NCBI GenBank assembly: GCA_964016885.1
Contig: OZ024744.1
Location: 26,864,108-26,928,107 of the forward strand
From: Eledone cirrhosa
Taxonomy: Eukaryota; Mollusca; Cephalopoda; Octopoda; Eledonidae
DNA: 64,000 nt
Direction: 5' to 3'
Each line of letters opens with the position of its first letter. Positions within the stretch are counted from its first letter, which is position 1. The notes under the pieces were generated by a model, which ran no database searches, was not told the DNA's origin, and was given only the letters and a program-made list of their open reading frames with translations. Position numbers and translations under genes: made by a program. Below, piece by piece: positions 50,101 through 63,430 of this stretch.

Positions 50101-53100
50101 GACTAGGCATGTCAGTGCATGTGGTGGTAAGAAAGCAGGTAACCTTAGGGCCAGGGACACCAGAAGTCTCCACTGCTACGGCGAGGCATCTCAGTGCATG
50201 TGGTGGTAAGAAGGGAGGTATCCTTAGGGCCAAGGACACCAGAAGCCTCCACTGTTACGACTAGGCATGTCAGTGCATGTGGTGGTAAGAAAGCAGGTAA
50301 CCTTAGGGCCAGGGACACCAGAAGTTTCCACTGCTACGGCGAGGCATCTCAGTGCATGTGGATGTAAGAAGGGAGGTAACCTTAGGGCCAAGGACACCAG
50401 AAGTCTCCACTGTTACGGCTAGGCATGTCAGTGCATGTGGTGGTAAGAAGGAAGTAACCTTAGGGCCAGGGACACCAGAAGTCTCCACTGCTACGGCTAG
50501 GCATCTCAGTGCATGTGGTGGTAAGAAGGGAGGTAACCTTAGGGCCAGGGACACCAGAAGTCTCCACTGTTACGGCTAGGCATGCCTGTGCATGTGGTGG
50601 TAAGAAAGGAGGTAACCTTAGGGCCAGCGACACCAGAAGACTCCACTGTTACGGCTAGGCATCTCAGTGCATGTGGTGGTAAGAATGGAGGTAACCTTAG
50701 GGCCAGGGACACCAGAAGTCTCCACTGTTACGGCTAGGCATGTCAGTGCATGTGGTGGTAAGAAAGGAGGTAACCTTAGGGCCAGGGACACCAGAAGTCT
50801 CCACTGCTACGGCTAGGCATCTCAGTGCATGTGGTCGTAAGAAAGGAGGTAACCTTAGGGCCAAGGACACCAGAAGTCTTCACTGTTACGGCTAGGCATA
50901 TCAGTGCATGTGGTGGTAAAAAGGGAGGTAACCTTAGGGCCAGGGACACCAGAAGTCTCCACTGCTACGGCTAGGCATCTCAGTGCATGTGGTGGTAAGA
51001 AGGAAGTAACCTTAAGGCCAAGGACACCAGAAGTCTCCACTGTTACGGCTAGGCATCTCAGTGCATGTGGTGGTAATAAGGGAGGTAACCTTAGGTCCAG
51101 GAACACCAGAAGTCTCCACTGTTAAGGCTAGGCATCTCAGTGCATGTGGATGTAAGAAGGGAGGTAATCTTAGGGCCAAGGATACCAGAAGTCTCCACTG
51201 TTACGGCTAGGCATGTCAGTGCATGTGGTGGTAAGAAGTAAGTAACCTTAGGGCCAGGCACACCAGAAGTCTCCACTGCTACGGCTAGGCATCTCAGTGC
51301 ATGTGGTGGTAAGAAGGGAGGTAACCTTAGGGCCAGGGACACCAGAAGTCTCCACTGTTACGGCCAGGCATCTCAGTGCATGTGGTGGTAAGAAGGGGGG
51401 TAACCTTAGGGCCAAGGACACCAGAAGTCTCCACTGTTACGGCTAGGATTCTCAGTGCATGTGGTGGTAAGAAGGGAGGTAACCTTAGGGCCAGGGACAC
51501 CAGAAGTCTCCACTGCTACGGCTAGGCATCTCAGTGCATGTGGTGGTAAGAAGGGAGGTAACCTTAGGGCCAGGGACACCAGAAGTCGCCACTGCTACGG
51601 CTAGGCATCTCAGTGCATGTGGTGGTAAGAAGGAAGTAACCTTAGGGCCAAGGACACCAGAAGTCTCCACTGTTACGGCTAGGCATCTCAGTGCATGTGG
51701 TGGTAAGATGGGAGGTAACCTTAGGGCCATGGACACCAGAAGTCTCCACTGCTACGGCTAGGCATCTCAGTGCATGTGGTGGTAAGAAAGGAGGTAAACT
51801 TAGGGCCAAGGTCACCAGAAGCCTCCACTGTTACGACTAGGCATGTCAGTGCATGTGGTGGTAAGAAATCAGGTAACCTTAGGGCCAGGGACACCAGAAG
51901 TCTCCACTGCTACGGCGAGGCATCTCAGTGCATGTGGTGGTAAGAAGGGAGGTAACCTTAGGGCCAGGGACTCCAGAAGTCTCCACTGTTACGGCTAGGC
52001 ATGTCAGTGCATGTGGTGGTAAGAAGGGAGCTAACCTTAGGGCCAGGGACAGCAGAAGTCTCCACTGCTACGGCTAGGCATCTCAGTGCATGTGGTGGTA
52101 AGAAGGGAGGTAACCTTAGGGCCAAGGACACCAGAAGTCTCCACTGTTACGTCTAGGCATCTCAGTGCATGTGGTGGTAAGAAGGGAGGTAACCTTAGGG
52201 CCAGGCACACCAGAAGTCGTCACTGTTACGGCTAGGCATGTCAGTGCATGTGGTGGTCTGAAGGGAGGTAACCTTAGGGCCAGAGACACCAGAAGTCTCG
52301 ACTTCTAAGGCTAGGCATCTCAGTGCATGTGGTGGTAAGAAAGGAAGTAACCTTTGGGCCAAGGACACCAGAAGTCTCCACTGTTACGGCTAGGCATCTC
52401 AGTGCATGTGGTGGTAAGAAGGGAGGTAACCTTAGGGCCAGGGACACCAGAAGTCTCCACTGCTACGGCTAGGCATCTCAGTGCATGTGGTGGTAAGAAG
52501 GAAGTAACCTTAGGGTTTGGGACACCAGAAGTCTCCACTGCTACGGCCAGGCATCTCAGTGCATGTGGTGGTAAGAAGGGAGGTAACCTTAGGGCCAGGG
52601 ACACCAGACGTCTCCACTGCTACGGCTAGGCATCTCAGTGCATGTGGTGGTAAGAAGGGAGGTAACCTTAGGGCCAGGGACACCAGAAGACTTCACTGTT
52701 ACGGCTAGGCATCTCAGTGCATGTGGTGGTAAGAAGGGAGGTAACCTTAGGGCCAAGGACAGCAGAAGTCTCCACTGCTACGGCGAGGCATCTCAGTGCA
52801 TGTGGTGGTAAGAAGGGAGGTAACCTTAGGGCCAAGGACACCAGAAGCCTCCACTGTTACGACTAGGCATGTCAGTGCATGTGGTGGTAAGAAAGCAGGT
52901 AACCTTAGGGCCAGGGACACCAGAAGTCTCCACTGCTACGGCGAGGCATCTCAGTGCATGTGGTGGTAAGAAGGGAGGTAACCTTAGGGCCACGGACAGC
53001 AGAAGTCTCCACTGCTACGGCGAGGCATCTCAGTGCATGTGGTGGTAAGAAAGGAGGTAACCTTAGGGCCAAGGACACCAGAAGCCTCCACTGTTACGAC

Positions 53101-53299
53101 TAGGCATGTCAGTGCATGTGGTGGTAAGAAAGCAGGTTACCTTAGGGCCAGGGACACCAGAAGTCTCCACTGCTACGGCGAGGCATGTCAGTGCATGTGG
53201 TGGTAAGAAGGGAGGTAACCTTAGGGCCAGGGACTCCAGAAGTCTCCACTGTTACGGCTAGGCATGTCAGTGCATGTGGTGGTAAGAAGGGAGGTAACA

Positions 53300-56200
53300 T
53301 TAGGGCCAGGGACACCAGAAGACTCCACTGTTACGGCTAGGCATCTCAGTGCAAGTGTAGGTAAGAAGGGAGGTAACCTTAGGGCCAGGGACACCAGAAG
53401 TCTCCACTGTTACGGCTAGGCATCTCAGTGCGTGTGGTGGTAAGAAGGAAGTAACCTTAGGGCCAGGGACACCAGAAGACTCCACTGTTACGGCTAGACA
53501 TCTCAGTGCATGTGGTGGTAAGAAGGGAGGTAACCTTAGGGTTTGGGACACCAGAAGTCTCCACTGCTACGGCCATCATCTCAGTGCATGTGGTGGTAAG
53601 AAGGGAGGTAACCTTAGGGCCAGGGACACCAGATCTCCACTGCTACGGCTAGGCATCTCAGTGCAAGTGTAGGTAAGAAGGGAGGTAACCTTAGGGCCAG
53701 GGACACCAGAAGTCTCCACTGTTACGGCTAGGCATCTCAGTGCGTGTGGTGGTAAGAAGGAAGTAACCTTAGGGCCAGGGACACCAGAAGACTCCACTGT
53801 TACGGCTAGACATCTCAGTGCATGTGGTGGTAAGAATGGAGGTAACCTTATCGTTTGGGACACCAGAAGTCTCCACTGCTACGGCTAGGCATCTCAGTGC
53901 ATGTGGTGGTAAGAAGGGAGGTAACCTTAGGGCCAGGGACACCAGAAGTCTCCACTGTTACGGCTAGGCATCTCAGTGCATGTGGTGGTAAGAAGGGAGG
54001 TAACATTAGGGCCAGGGACACCAGAAGACTCCACTGTTACGGCTAGGCATCTCAGTGCATGTGGTGGTAAGAAGGGAGGTAACCTTAGGGCCAGGGACAC
54101 CAGAAGTCTCCACTGTTACGGCCAGGCATCTCAGTGCATGTGGTGGTAAGAAGGAGGTAACCTCAGGGCCAAGGACACCAGAAGTCTGCACTGTTACGGC
54201 TAGGCATCTCAGTGCATGTGGTGGTAAGAAGGGAGGTAACCTTAGGGCCAAGGACACCAGAAGACTCCACTGTTACGGCTAGGCATCTCGGTGCATGTGG
54301 TGGTAAGAAGGGAGGTAACCTTAGGGCCAAGGACACCAGAAGTTTCCACTGCTACCGCTAGGCATCTCAGTGCATGTGGTGGTAACGAGGGAGGTAAACT
54401 TAGGGCCAGGGACACCAGAAGTCTCCACTGCTACGGCTAGGCATCTCAGTGCATGTGGTGGTAAGAAGGGAGGTAACCTTAGGGCCAAGGACACCAGAGG
54501 TCTCCACTGTTACGTCTAGGCATCTCAGTGCATGTGGTGGTAAGAAGGGAGGTAACCTTAGGGCCAGGCACACCAGAAGTCGTCACTGTTACGGCTAGGC
54601 ATCTCAGTGCAATGGTGGTAAGAAGGGAGGTAACCTTAGGGCCAGAGACACCAGAAGTCTCGACTGCTAAGGCTAGGCATCTCAGTGCATGTGGTGGTAA
54701 GAAGGGAAGTAACCTTAGGGCCAGGGACACCAGAAGTCTCCACAGTTACGGCTAGGCATGTCAGTGCATGTGGTGGTAAGATGGGAGGTAACCTTAGGGC
54801 CAGGGACACCAGAAGTCTCCACTGTTACGGCTAGGCATCTCAGTGCATGTGGTGGTAAGAAGGGAGGTAACCTTAGGGCCAGGGACACCAAAAGTCTCCA
54901 CTGTTACGGCTAGGCATCTCAGTGCATGTGGTGGTAAGAAGGAAGTAACCTTAGGGCCAGGGACACCAGAAGACTCCACTGTTACGGCTAGGCATCTCAG
55001 TGCATGTGGTGGTAAGAAGGGAGGTAACCTTAGGGTTTGGGACACCAGAAGTCTCCACTGCTACGGCCAGGCATCTCAGTGCATTTGGTGGTAAGAAGGG
55101 AGGTAACCTTAGGGCCAGGGACACCAGACGTCTCCACTGCTACGGTTAGGCATCTCAGTGCATGTGGTGGTAAGAAGGGAGGTAACCTTAGGGCCAGGGA
55201 CACCAGAAGACTTCACTGTTACGGCTAGGCATCTCAGTGCATGTGGTGGTAAGAAGGGAGGTAACCTTAGGGCCAAGGACAGCAGAAGTCTCCACTGCTA
55301 CGGCGAGGCATCTCAGTGCATGTGGTGGTAAGAAAGGAGGTAACCTTAGGGCCAAGGACACCAGAAGCCTCCACTGTTAGGACTAGGCATGTCAGTGCAT
55401 GTGGTGGTAAGAAAGCAGGTAACCTTAGGGCCAGGGACACCAGAAGTCTCCACTGCTACGGCGAGGCATCTCAGTGCATGTGGTGGTAAGAAGGGAGGTA
55501 ACCTTAGGGCCACGGACAGCAGAAGTCTCCACTGCTACGGCGAGGCATCTCAGTGCATGTGGTGGTAAGAAAGGAGGTAACCTTAGGGCCAAGGACACCA
55601 GAAGCCTCCACTGTTACGACTAGGTATGTCAGTGCATGTGGTGGTAAGAAAGCAGGTAACCTTAGGGCCAGGGACACCAGAAGTCTCCACTGCTACGGCG
55701 AGGCATCTCAGTGCATGTGGTGGTAAGAAGGGAGGTAACCTTAGGGCCAGGGACTCCAGAAGTCTCCACTGTTACGGCTAGGCATGTCAGTGCATGTGGT
55801 GGTAAGAAGGGAGGTAACATTAGGGCCAGGGACACCACAAGACTCCACTGTTACGGCTAGGCATCTCAGTGCAAGTGGTGGTAAGAAGGGAGGTAACCTT
55901 AGGGCCAGGGACACCAGAAGTCTGCACAGTTACGGCTAGGCATCTCAGTGCATGTGGTGGTAAGAAGGAAGTAACCTTAGGGCCAGGGACACCAGAAGAC
56001 TCCACTGTTACGGCTAGACATCTCAGTGCATGTGGTGGTAAGAAGGGAGGTAACCTTAGGGTTTGGGACACCAGAAGTCTGCACTGCTACGGCCAGGCAT
56101 CTCAGTGCATGTGGTGGTAAGAAGGGAGGTAACCATAGGGCCAGGGACACCAGACGTCTCCACTGCTACGGCTAGGCATCTCAGTGCATGTGGTGGTAAG

Positions 56201-57476
56201 AATGGAGGTAACCTTAGGGCCAGGGACACCAGAAGTCTCCACTGCTACGGCTAGGCATCTCAGTGCATGTGGTGGTAAGAAGGGAGCTAACATTAGGGCC
56301 AGGGACACCAGAAGACTCCACTGTTACGGCTAGGCATCTCAGTGCATGTGGTGGTAAGAAGGGAGGTAACCTTAGGGCCAAGGACACCAAAAGTTTCCAC
56401 TGCTACCGCTAGGCATCTCAGTGCATGTGGTGGTAAGGAGGGAGGTAAACTTAGGGCCAAGGACACCAGAAGTCTCCACTGTTACGGCTAGGCATCTCAG
56501 TGCATGTGGTGGTAAGAAGGGAGGTAACCTTAGGGCCAAGGACACCAGAAGTCCCCACTGCTACGGCTAGGCATCTCAGGGCACGTGGTGGTAAGAAGGG
56601 AGGTAACCTTAGGGCCAGGCACACCAGAAGTCTCCACTGTTACGGCTAGGCATCTCAGTGCATGTGGTGGTAAGAAGGGAGGTAACCTTAGGGCAGGGAC
56701 ACCAGAAGTCTCCACTGTTACGGCTAGGCATGTCAGTGCATGTGGTGGTAAGAAGGGAGGTAACCTTAGGGCCAGGGACACCAGACGTCTCCACTGCTAC
56801 GGCTAGGCATCTCAGTGCATGTGGTGGTAAGAAGGGAGGTAACCTTAGGGCCAGGGACACCAGAAGACTTCACTGTTACGGCTAGGCATCTCAGTGCATG
56901 TGGTGGTAAGAAGGGAGGTAACCTTAGGGCCAAGGACAGCAGAAGTCTCCACTGCTACGGCGAGGCATCTCAGTGCATGTGGTGGTAAGAAGGGAGGTAA
57001 CCTTAGGGCCAAGGACACCAGAAGCCTCCACTGTTACGACTAGGCATGTCAGTGCATGTGGTGGTAAGAAAGCAGGTGACCTTAGGGCCAGGGACACCAG
57101 AAGTCTCCACTGCTACGGCGAGGCATCTCAGTGCATGTGGTGGTAAGAAGGGAGGTAACCTTAGGGCCACGGACAGCAGAAGTCTCCACTGCTACGGCGA
57201 GGCATCTCAGTGCATGTGGTGGTAAGAAAGGAGGTAACCTTAGGGCCAAGGACACCAGAAGCCTCCACTGTTACGACTAGGCATGTCAGTGCATGTGGTG
57301 GTAAGAAAGCAGGTAACCTTAGGGCCAGGGACACCAGAAGTCTCCACTGCTACGGCGAGGCATCTCAGTGCATGTGGTGGTAAGAAGGGAGGTAACCTTA
57401 GGGCCAGGGACTCCAGAAGTCTCCACTGTTACGGCTAGGCATGTCAGTGCATGTGGTGGTAAGAAGGGAGGTAACA
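53300..57476. repeat. 4.26-kb higher-order unit, copy 3
   Basis: It corresponds to 21,366-25,624 but is 4,177 bp, which is 82 bp shorter. The difference is one missing monomer between 56,120 and 56,530, a two-base loss at about 53,633 (CCAGATCTCC) and a one-base loss at about 54,611 (GTGCAATGG). It also carries TTATCGTTTGGG at about 53,849 where other copies have TTAGGGTTTGGG. Confidence 0.75.
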
Positions 57477-60400
57477 TTAGGGCCAGGGACACCAGAAGAC
57501 TCCACTGTTACGGCTAGGCATCTCAGTGCAAGTGTAGGTAAGAAGGGAGGTAACCTTAGGGCCAGGGACACCAGAAGTCTCCACTGTTACGGCTAGGCTT
57601 CTCAGTGCGTGTGGTGGTAAGTAGGAAGTAACCTTAGGGCCAGGGACACCAGAAGACTCCACTGTTACGGCTAGACATCTCAGTGCATGTGGTGGTAAGA
57701 AGGGAGGTAACCTTAGGGTTTGGGACACCAGAAGTCTCCACTGCTACGGCCATCATCTCAGTGCATGTGGTGGTAAGAAGGGAGGTAACCTTAGGGCCAG
57801 GGACACCAGACGTCTCCACTGCTACGGCTAGGCATCTCAGTGCAAGTGTAGGTAAGAAGGGAGGTAACCTTAGGGCCAGGGACACCAGAAGTCTCCACTG
57901 TTACGGCTAGGCATCTCAGTGCGTGTGGTGGTAAGAAGGAAGTAACCTTAGGGCCAGGGACACCAGAAGACTCCACTGTTACGGCTAGACATCTCAGTGC
58001 ATGTGGTGGTAAGAATGGAGGTAACCTTAGGGTTTGGGACACCAGAAGTCTCCACTGCTACGGCTAGGCATCTCAGTGCATGTGGTGGTAAGAAGGGAGG
58101 TAACCTTAGGGCCAGGGACACCAGAAGTCTCCACTGTTACGGCTAGGCATCTCAGTGCATGTGGTGGTAAGAAGGGAGGTAACATTAGGGCCAGGGACAC
58201 CAGAAGACTCCACTGTTACGGCTAGGCATCTCAGTGCATGTGGTGGTAAGAAGGGAGGTAACCTTAGGGCCAGGGACACCAGAAGTCTCCACTGTTACGG
58301 CCAGGCATCTCAGTGCATGTGGTGGTAAGAAGGGGGTAACCTCAGGGCCAAGGACACCAGAAGTCTGCACTGTTACGGCTAGGCATCTCAGTGCATGTGG
58401 TGGTAAGAAGGGAGGTAACCTTAGGGCCAAGGACACCAGAAGACTCCACTGTTACGGCTAGGCATCTCGGTGCATGTGGTGGTAAGAAGGGAGGTAACCT
58501 TAGGGCCAAGGACACCAGAAGTTTCCACTGCTACCGCTAGGCATCTCAGTGCATGTGGTGGTAACGAGGGAGGTAAACTTAGGGCCAGGGACACCAGAAG
58601 TCTCCACTGCTACGGCTAGGCATCTCAGTGCATGTGGTGGTAAGAAGGGAGGTAACCTTAGGGCCAAGGACACCAGAAGTCTCCACTGTTACGTCTAGGC
58701 ATCTCAGTGCATGTGGTGGTAAGAAGGGAGGTAACCTTAGGGCCAGGCACACCAGAAGTCGTCACTGTTACGGCTAGGCATCTCAGTGCATGTGGTGGTA
58801 AGAAGGGAGGTAACCTTAGGGCCAGAGACACCAGAAGTCTCGACTGCTAAGGCTAGGCATCTCAGTGCATGTGGTGGTAAGAAGGGAAGTAACCTTAGGG
58901 CCAGGGACACCAGAAGTCTCCACAGTTACGGCTAGGCATGTCAGTGCATGTGGTGGTAAGATGGGAGGTAACCTTAGGGCCAGGGACACCAGAAGTCTCC
59001 ACTGTTACGGCTAGGCATCTCAGTGCGTGTGGTGGTAAGTAGGAAGTAACCTTAGGGCCAGGGACACCAGAAGACTCCACTGTTACGGCTAGACATCTCA
59101 GTGCATGTGGTGGTAAGAAGGGAGGTAACCTTAGGGCCAGGGACACCAGACGTCTCCACTGCTACGGCTAGGCATCTCAGTGCATGTGGTGGTAAGAAGG
59201 GAGGTAACCTTAGGGCCAGGGACACCAGAAGACTTCACTGCTACGGCTAGGCATCTCAGGGCACGTGGTGGTAAGAAGGGAGGTAACCTTAGGGCCAGGC
59301 ACACCAGAAGTCTCCACTGTTACGGCTAGGCATCTCAGTGCATGTGGTGGTAAGAAGGGAGGTAACCTTAGGGCAGGGACACCAGAAGTCTCCACTGTTA
59401 CGGCTAGGCATGTCAGTGCATGTGGTGGTAAGAAGGGAGGTAACCTTAGGGCCAGGGACACCAGACGTCTCCACTGCTACGGCTAGGCATCTCAGTGCAT
59501 GTGGTGGTAAGAAGGGAGGTAACCTTAGGGCCAGGGACACCAGAAGACTTCACTGTTACGGCTAGGCATCTCAGTGCATGTGGTGGTAAGAAGGGAGGTA
59601 ACCTTAGGGCCAAGGACAGCAGAAGTCTCCACTGCTACGGCGAGGCATCTCAGTGCATGTGGTGGTAAGAAGGGAGGTAACCTTAGGGCCAAGGACACCA
59701 GAAGCCTCCACTGTTACGACTAGGCATGTCAGTGCATGTGGTGGTAAGAAAGCAGGTAACCTTAGGGCCAGGGACACCAGAAGTCTCCACTGCTACGGCG
59801 AGGCATCTCAGTGCATGTGGTGGTAAGAAGGGAGGTAACCTTAGGGCCACGGACAGCAGAAGTCTCCACTGCTACGGCGAGGCATCTCAGTGCATGTGGT
59901 GGTAAGAAAGGAGGTAACCTTAGGGCCAAGGACACCAGAAGCCTCCACTGTTACGACTAGGCATGTCAGTGCATGTGGTGGTAAGAAAGCAGGTAACCTT
60001 AGGGCCAGGGACACCAGAAGTCTCCACTGCTACGGCGAGGCATCTCAGTGCATGTGGTGGTAAGAAGGGAGGTAACCTTAGGGCCAGGGACTCCAGAAGT
60101 CTCCACTGTTACGGCTAGGCATGTCAGTGCATGTGGTGGTAAGAAGGGAGGTAACATTAGGGCCAGGGACACCAGAAGACTCCACTGTTACGGCTAGGCA
60201 TCTCAGTGCAAGTGTAGGTAAGAAGGGAGGTAACCTTAGGGCCAGGGACACCAGAAGTCTCCACTGTTACGGCTAGGCATCTCAGTGCGTGTGGTGGTAA
60301 GTAGGAAGTAACCTTAGGGCCAGGGACACCAGAAGACTCCACTGTTACGGCTAGACATCTCAGTGCATGTGGTGGTAAGAAGGGAGGTAACCTTAGGGTT

Positions 60401-61140
60401 TGGGACACCAGAAGTCTCCACTGCTACGGCCATCATCTCAGTGCATGTGGTGGTAAGAAGGGAGGTAACCTTAGGGCCAGGGACACCAGACGTCTCCACT
60501 GCTACGGCTAGGCATCTCAGTGCAAGTGTAGGTAAGAAGGGAGGTAACCTTAGGGCCAGGGACACCAGAAGTCTCCACTGTTACGGCTAGGCATCTCAGT
60601 GCGTGTGGTGGTAAGAAGGAAGTAACCTTAGGGCCAGGGACACCAGAAGACTCCACTGTTACGGCTAGACATCTCAGTGCATGTGGTGGTAAGAATGGAG
60701 GTAACCTTAGGGTTTGGGACACCAGAAGTCTCCACTGCTACGGCTAGGCATCTCAGTGCATGTGGTGGTAAGAAGGGAGGTAACCTTAGGGCCAGGGACA
60801 CCAGAAGTCTCCACTGTTACGGCTAGGCATCTCAGTGCATGTGGTGGTAAGAAGGGAGGTAACATTAGGGCCAGGGACACCAGAAGACTCCACTGTTACG
60901 GCTAGGCATCTCAGTGCATGTGGTGGTAAGAAGGGAGGTAACCTTAGGGCCAGGGACACCAGAAGTCTCCACTGTTACGGCCAGGCATCTCAGTGCATGT
61001 GGTGGTAAGAAGGGGGTAACCTCAGGGCCAAGGACACCAGAAGTCTGCACTGTTACGGCTAGGCATCTCAGTGCATGTGGTGGTAAGAAGGGAGGTAACC
61101 TTAGGGCCAAGGACACCAGAAGACTCCACTGTTACGGCTA
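56530..61140. repeat. Local 2.7-kb duplication pair
   Basis: 56,530-58,461 and 59,210-61,141 match throughout at an offset of 2,680 bp (34 monomers less six bases). Shared short variants include CAGGGCACGTGG, TTAGGGCAGGG, GGCCATCATC and GTAAGTAGGAAG. The left copy passes into the counterpart of 26.6-27.1 kb and is then cut at about 59,030, and a short bridge (59,030-59,240) leads into the right copy. The first large copy has only the single version. Confidence 0.75.
57477..58990. repeat. 4.26-kb higher-order unit, copy 4, truncated
   Basis: It follows copy 3 directly and matches 25,625-27,140 at an offset of 31,852. It carries the private GTAAGTAGGAAG change at about 57,618 and GGCTTCTCAG at about 57,597. 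The order breaks at about 59,030, where sequence resembling 57,600 begins again. Confidence 0.7.
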
Positions 61141-63430
61141 GGCATCTCGGTGCATGTGGTGGTAAGAAGGGAGGTAACCTTAGGGCCAAGGACACCAGAA
61201 GTTTCCACTGCTACCGCTAGGCATCTCAGTGCATGTGGTGGTAACGAGGGAGGTAAACTTAGGGCCAGGGACACCAGAAGTCTCCACTGCTACGGCTAGG
61301 CATGTCAGTGCATGTGGTGGTAAGAAGGGAGGTAACCTTAGGGCCAAGGACACCAGAAGTCTCCACTGTTACGTCTAGGCATCTCAGTGCATGTGGTGGT
61401 AAGAAGGGAGGTAACCTTAGGGCCAGGCACACCAGAAGTCGTCACTGTTACGGCTAGGCATCTCAGTGCATGTGGTGGTAAGAAGGGAGGTAACCTTAGG
61501 GCCAGAGACACCAGAAGTCTCGACTGCTAAGGCTAGGCATCTCAGTGCATGTGGTGGTAAGAAGGGAAGTAACCTTAGGGCCAGGGACACCAGAAGTCTC
61601 CACAGTTACGGCTAGGCATGTCAGTGCATGTGGTGGTAAGATGGGAGGTAACCTTAGGGCCAGGGACACCAGAAGTCTCCACTGTTACGGCTAGGCATCT
61701 CAGTGCATGTGGTGGTAAGAAGGAAGTAACCTTAGGGCCAGGGACACCAGAAGACTCCACTGTTACGGCTAGGCATCTCAGTGCATGTGGTGGTAAGAAG
61801 GGAGGTAACCTTAGGGTTTGGGACACCAGAAGTCTCCACTGCTACGGCCAGGCATCTCAGTGCATTTGGTGGTAAGAAGGGAGGTAACCTTAGGGCCAGG
61901 GACACCAGACGTCTCCACTGCTACGGTTAGGCATCTCAGTGCATGTGGTGGTAAGAAGGGAGGTAACCTTAGGGCCAGGGACACCAGAAGACTTCACTGT
62001 TACGGCTAGGCATCTCAGTGCATGTGGTGGTAAGAAGGGAGGTAACCTTAGGGCCAAGGACAGCAGAAGTCTCCACTGCTACGGCGAGGCATCTCAGTGC
62101 ATGTGGTGGTAAGAAAGGAGGTAACCTTAGGGCCAAGGACACCAGAAGCCTCCACTGTTAGGACTAGGCATGTCAGTGCATGTGGTGGTAAGAAAGCAGG
62201 TAACCTTAGGGCCAGGGACACCAGAAGTCTCCACTGCTACGGCGAGGCATCTCAGTGCATGTGGTGGTAAGAAGGAAGGTAACCTTAGGGCCACGGACAG
62301 CAGAAGTCTCCACTGCTACGGCGAGGCATCTCAGTGCATGTGGTGGTAAGAAAGGAGGTAACCTTAGGGCCAAGGACACCAGAAGCCTCCACTGTTACGA
62401 CTAGGTATGTCAGTGCATGTGGTGGTAAGAAAGCAGGTAACCTTAGGGCCAGGGACACCAGAAGTCTCCACTGCTACGGCGAGGCATCTCAGTGCATGTG
62501 GTGGTAAGAAGGGAGGTAACCTTAGGGCCAGGGACTCCAGAAGTCTCCACTGTTACGGCTAGGCATGTCAGTGCATGTGGTGGTAAGAAGGGAGGTAACA
62601 TTAGGGCCAGGGACACTACAAGACTCCACTGTTACGGCTAGGCATCTCAGTGCAAGTGGTGGTAAGAAGGGAGGTAACCTTAGGGCCAGGGACACCAGAA
62701 GTCTGCACAGTTACGGCTAGGCATCTCAGTGCATGTGGTGGTAAGAAGGAAGTAACCTTAGGGCCAGGGACACCAGAAGACTCCACTGTTACGGCTAGAC
62801 ATCTCAGTGCATGTGGTGGTAAGAAGGGAGGTAACCTTAGGGTTTGGGACACCAGAAGTCTGCACTGCTACGGCCAGGCATCTCAGTGCATGTGGTGGTA
62901 AGAAGGGAGGTAACCTTAGGGCCAGGGACACCAGACGTCTCCACTGCTACGGCTAGGCATCTCAGTGCATGTGGTGGTAAGAAGGGAGGTAACCTTAGGG
63001 CCAGGGACACCAGAAGTCTCCACTGCTACGGCTAGGCATCTCAGTGCATGTGGTGGTAAGAAGGGAGGTAACCATAGGGCCAGGGACACCAGAAGTCTCC
63101 ACTGTTACAGCTAGGCATCTCAGTGCATGTGGTGGTAAGAAGGGAGCTAACATTAGGGCCAGGGACACCAGAAGACTCCACTGTTACGGCTAGGCATCTC
63201 AGTGCATGTGGTGGTAAGAAGGGAGGTAACCTTAGGGCCAAGGACACCAGAAGTTTCCACTGCTACCGCTAGGCATCTCAGTGCATGTGGTGGTAAGGAG
63301 GGAGGTAAACTTAGGGCCAAGGACACCAGAAGTCTCCACTGTTACGGCTAGGCATCTCAGTGCATGTGGTGGTAAGAAGGGAGGTAACCTTAGGGCCAAG
63401 GACACCAGAAGTCCCCACTGTTACGGCTAG
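60157..63430. repeat. 4.26-kb higher-order unit, copy 5, truncated
   Basis: 60,157-61,141 matches 57,477-58,461 at an offset of 2,680, and 61,818-63,247 matches 27,365-28,794 at an offset of 34,453. One monomer, the CACCAAAAGTCTCC unit, has been lost near 61,720. It ends at a hybrid monomer at about 63,410-63,440. Confidence 0.7.
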
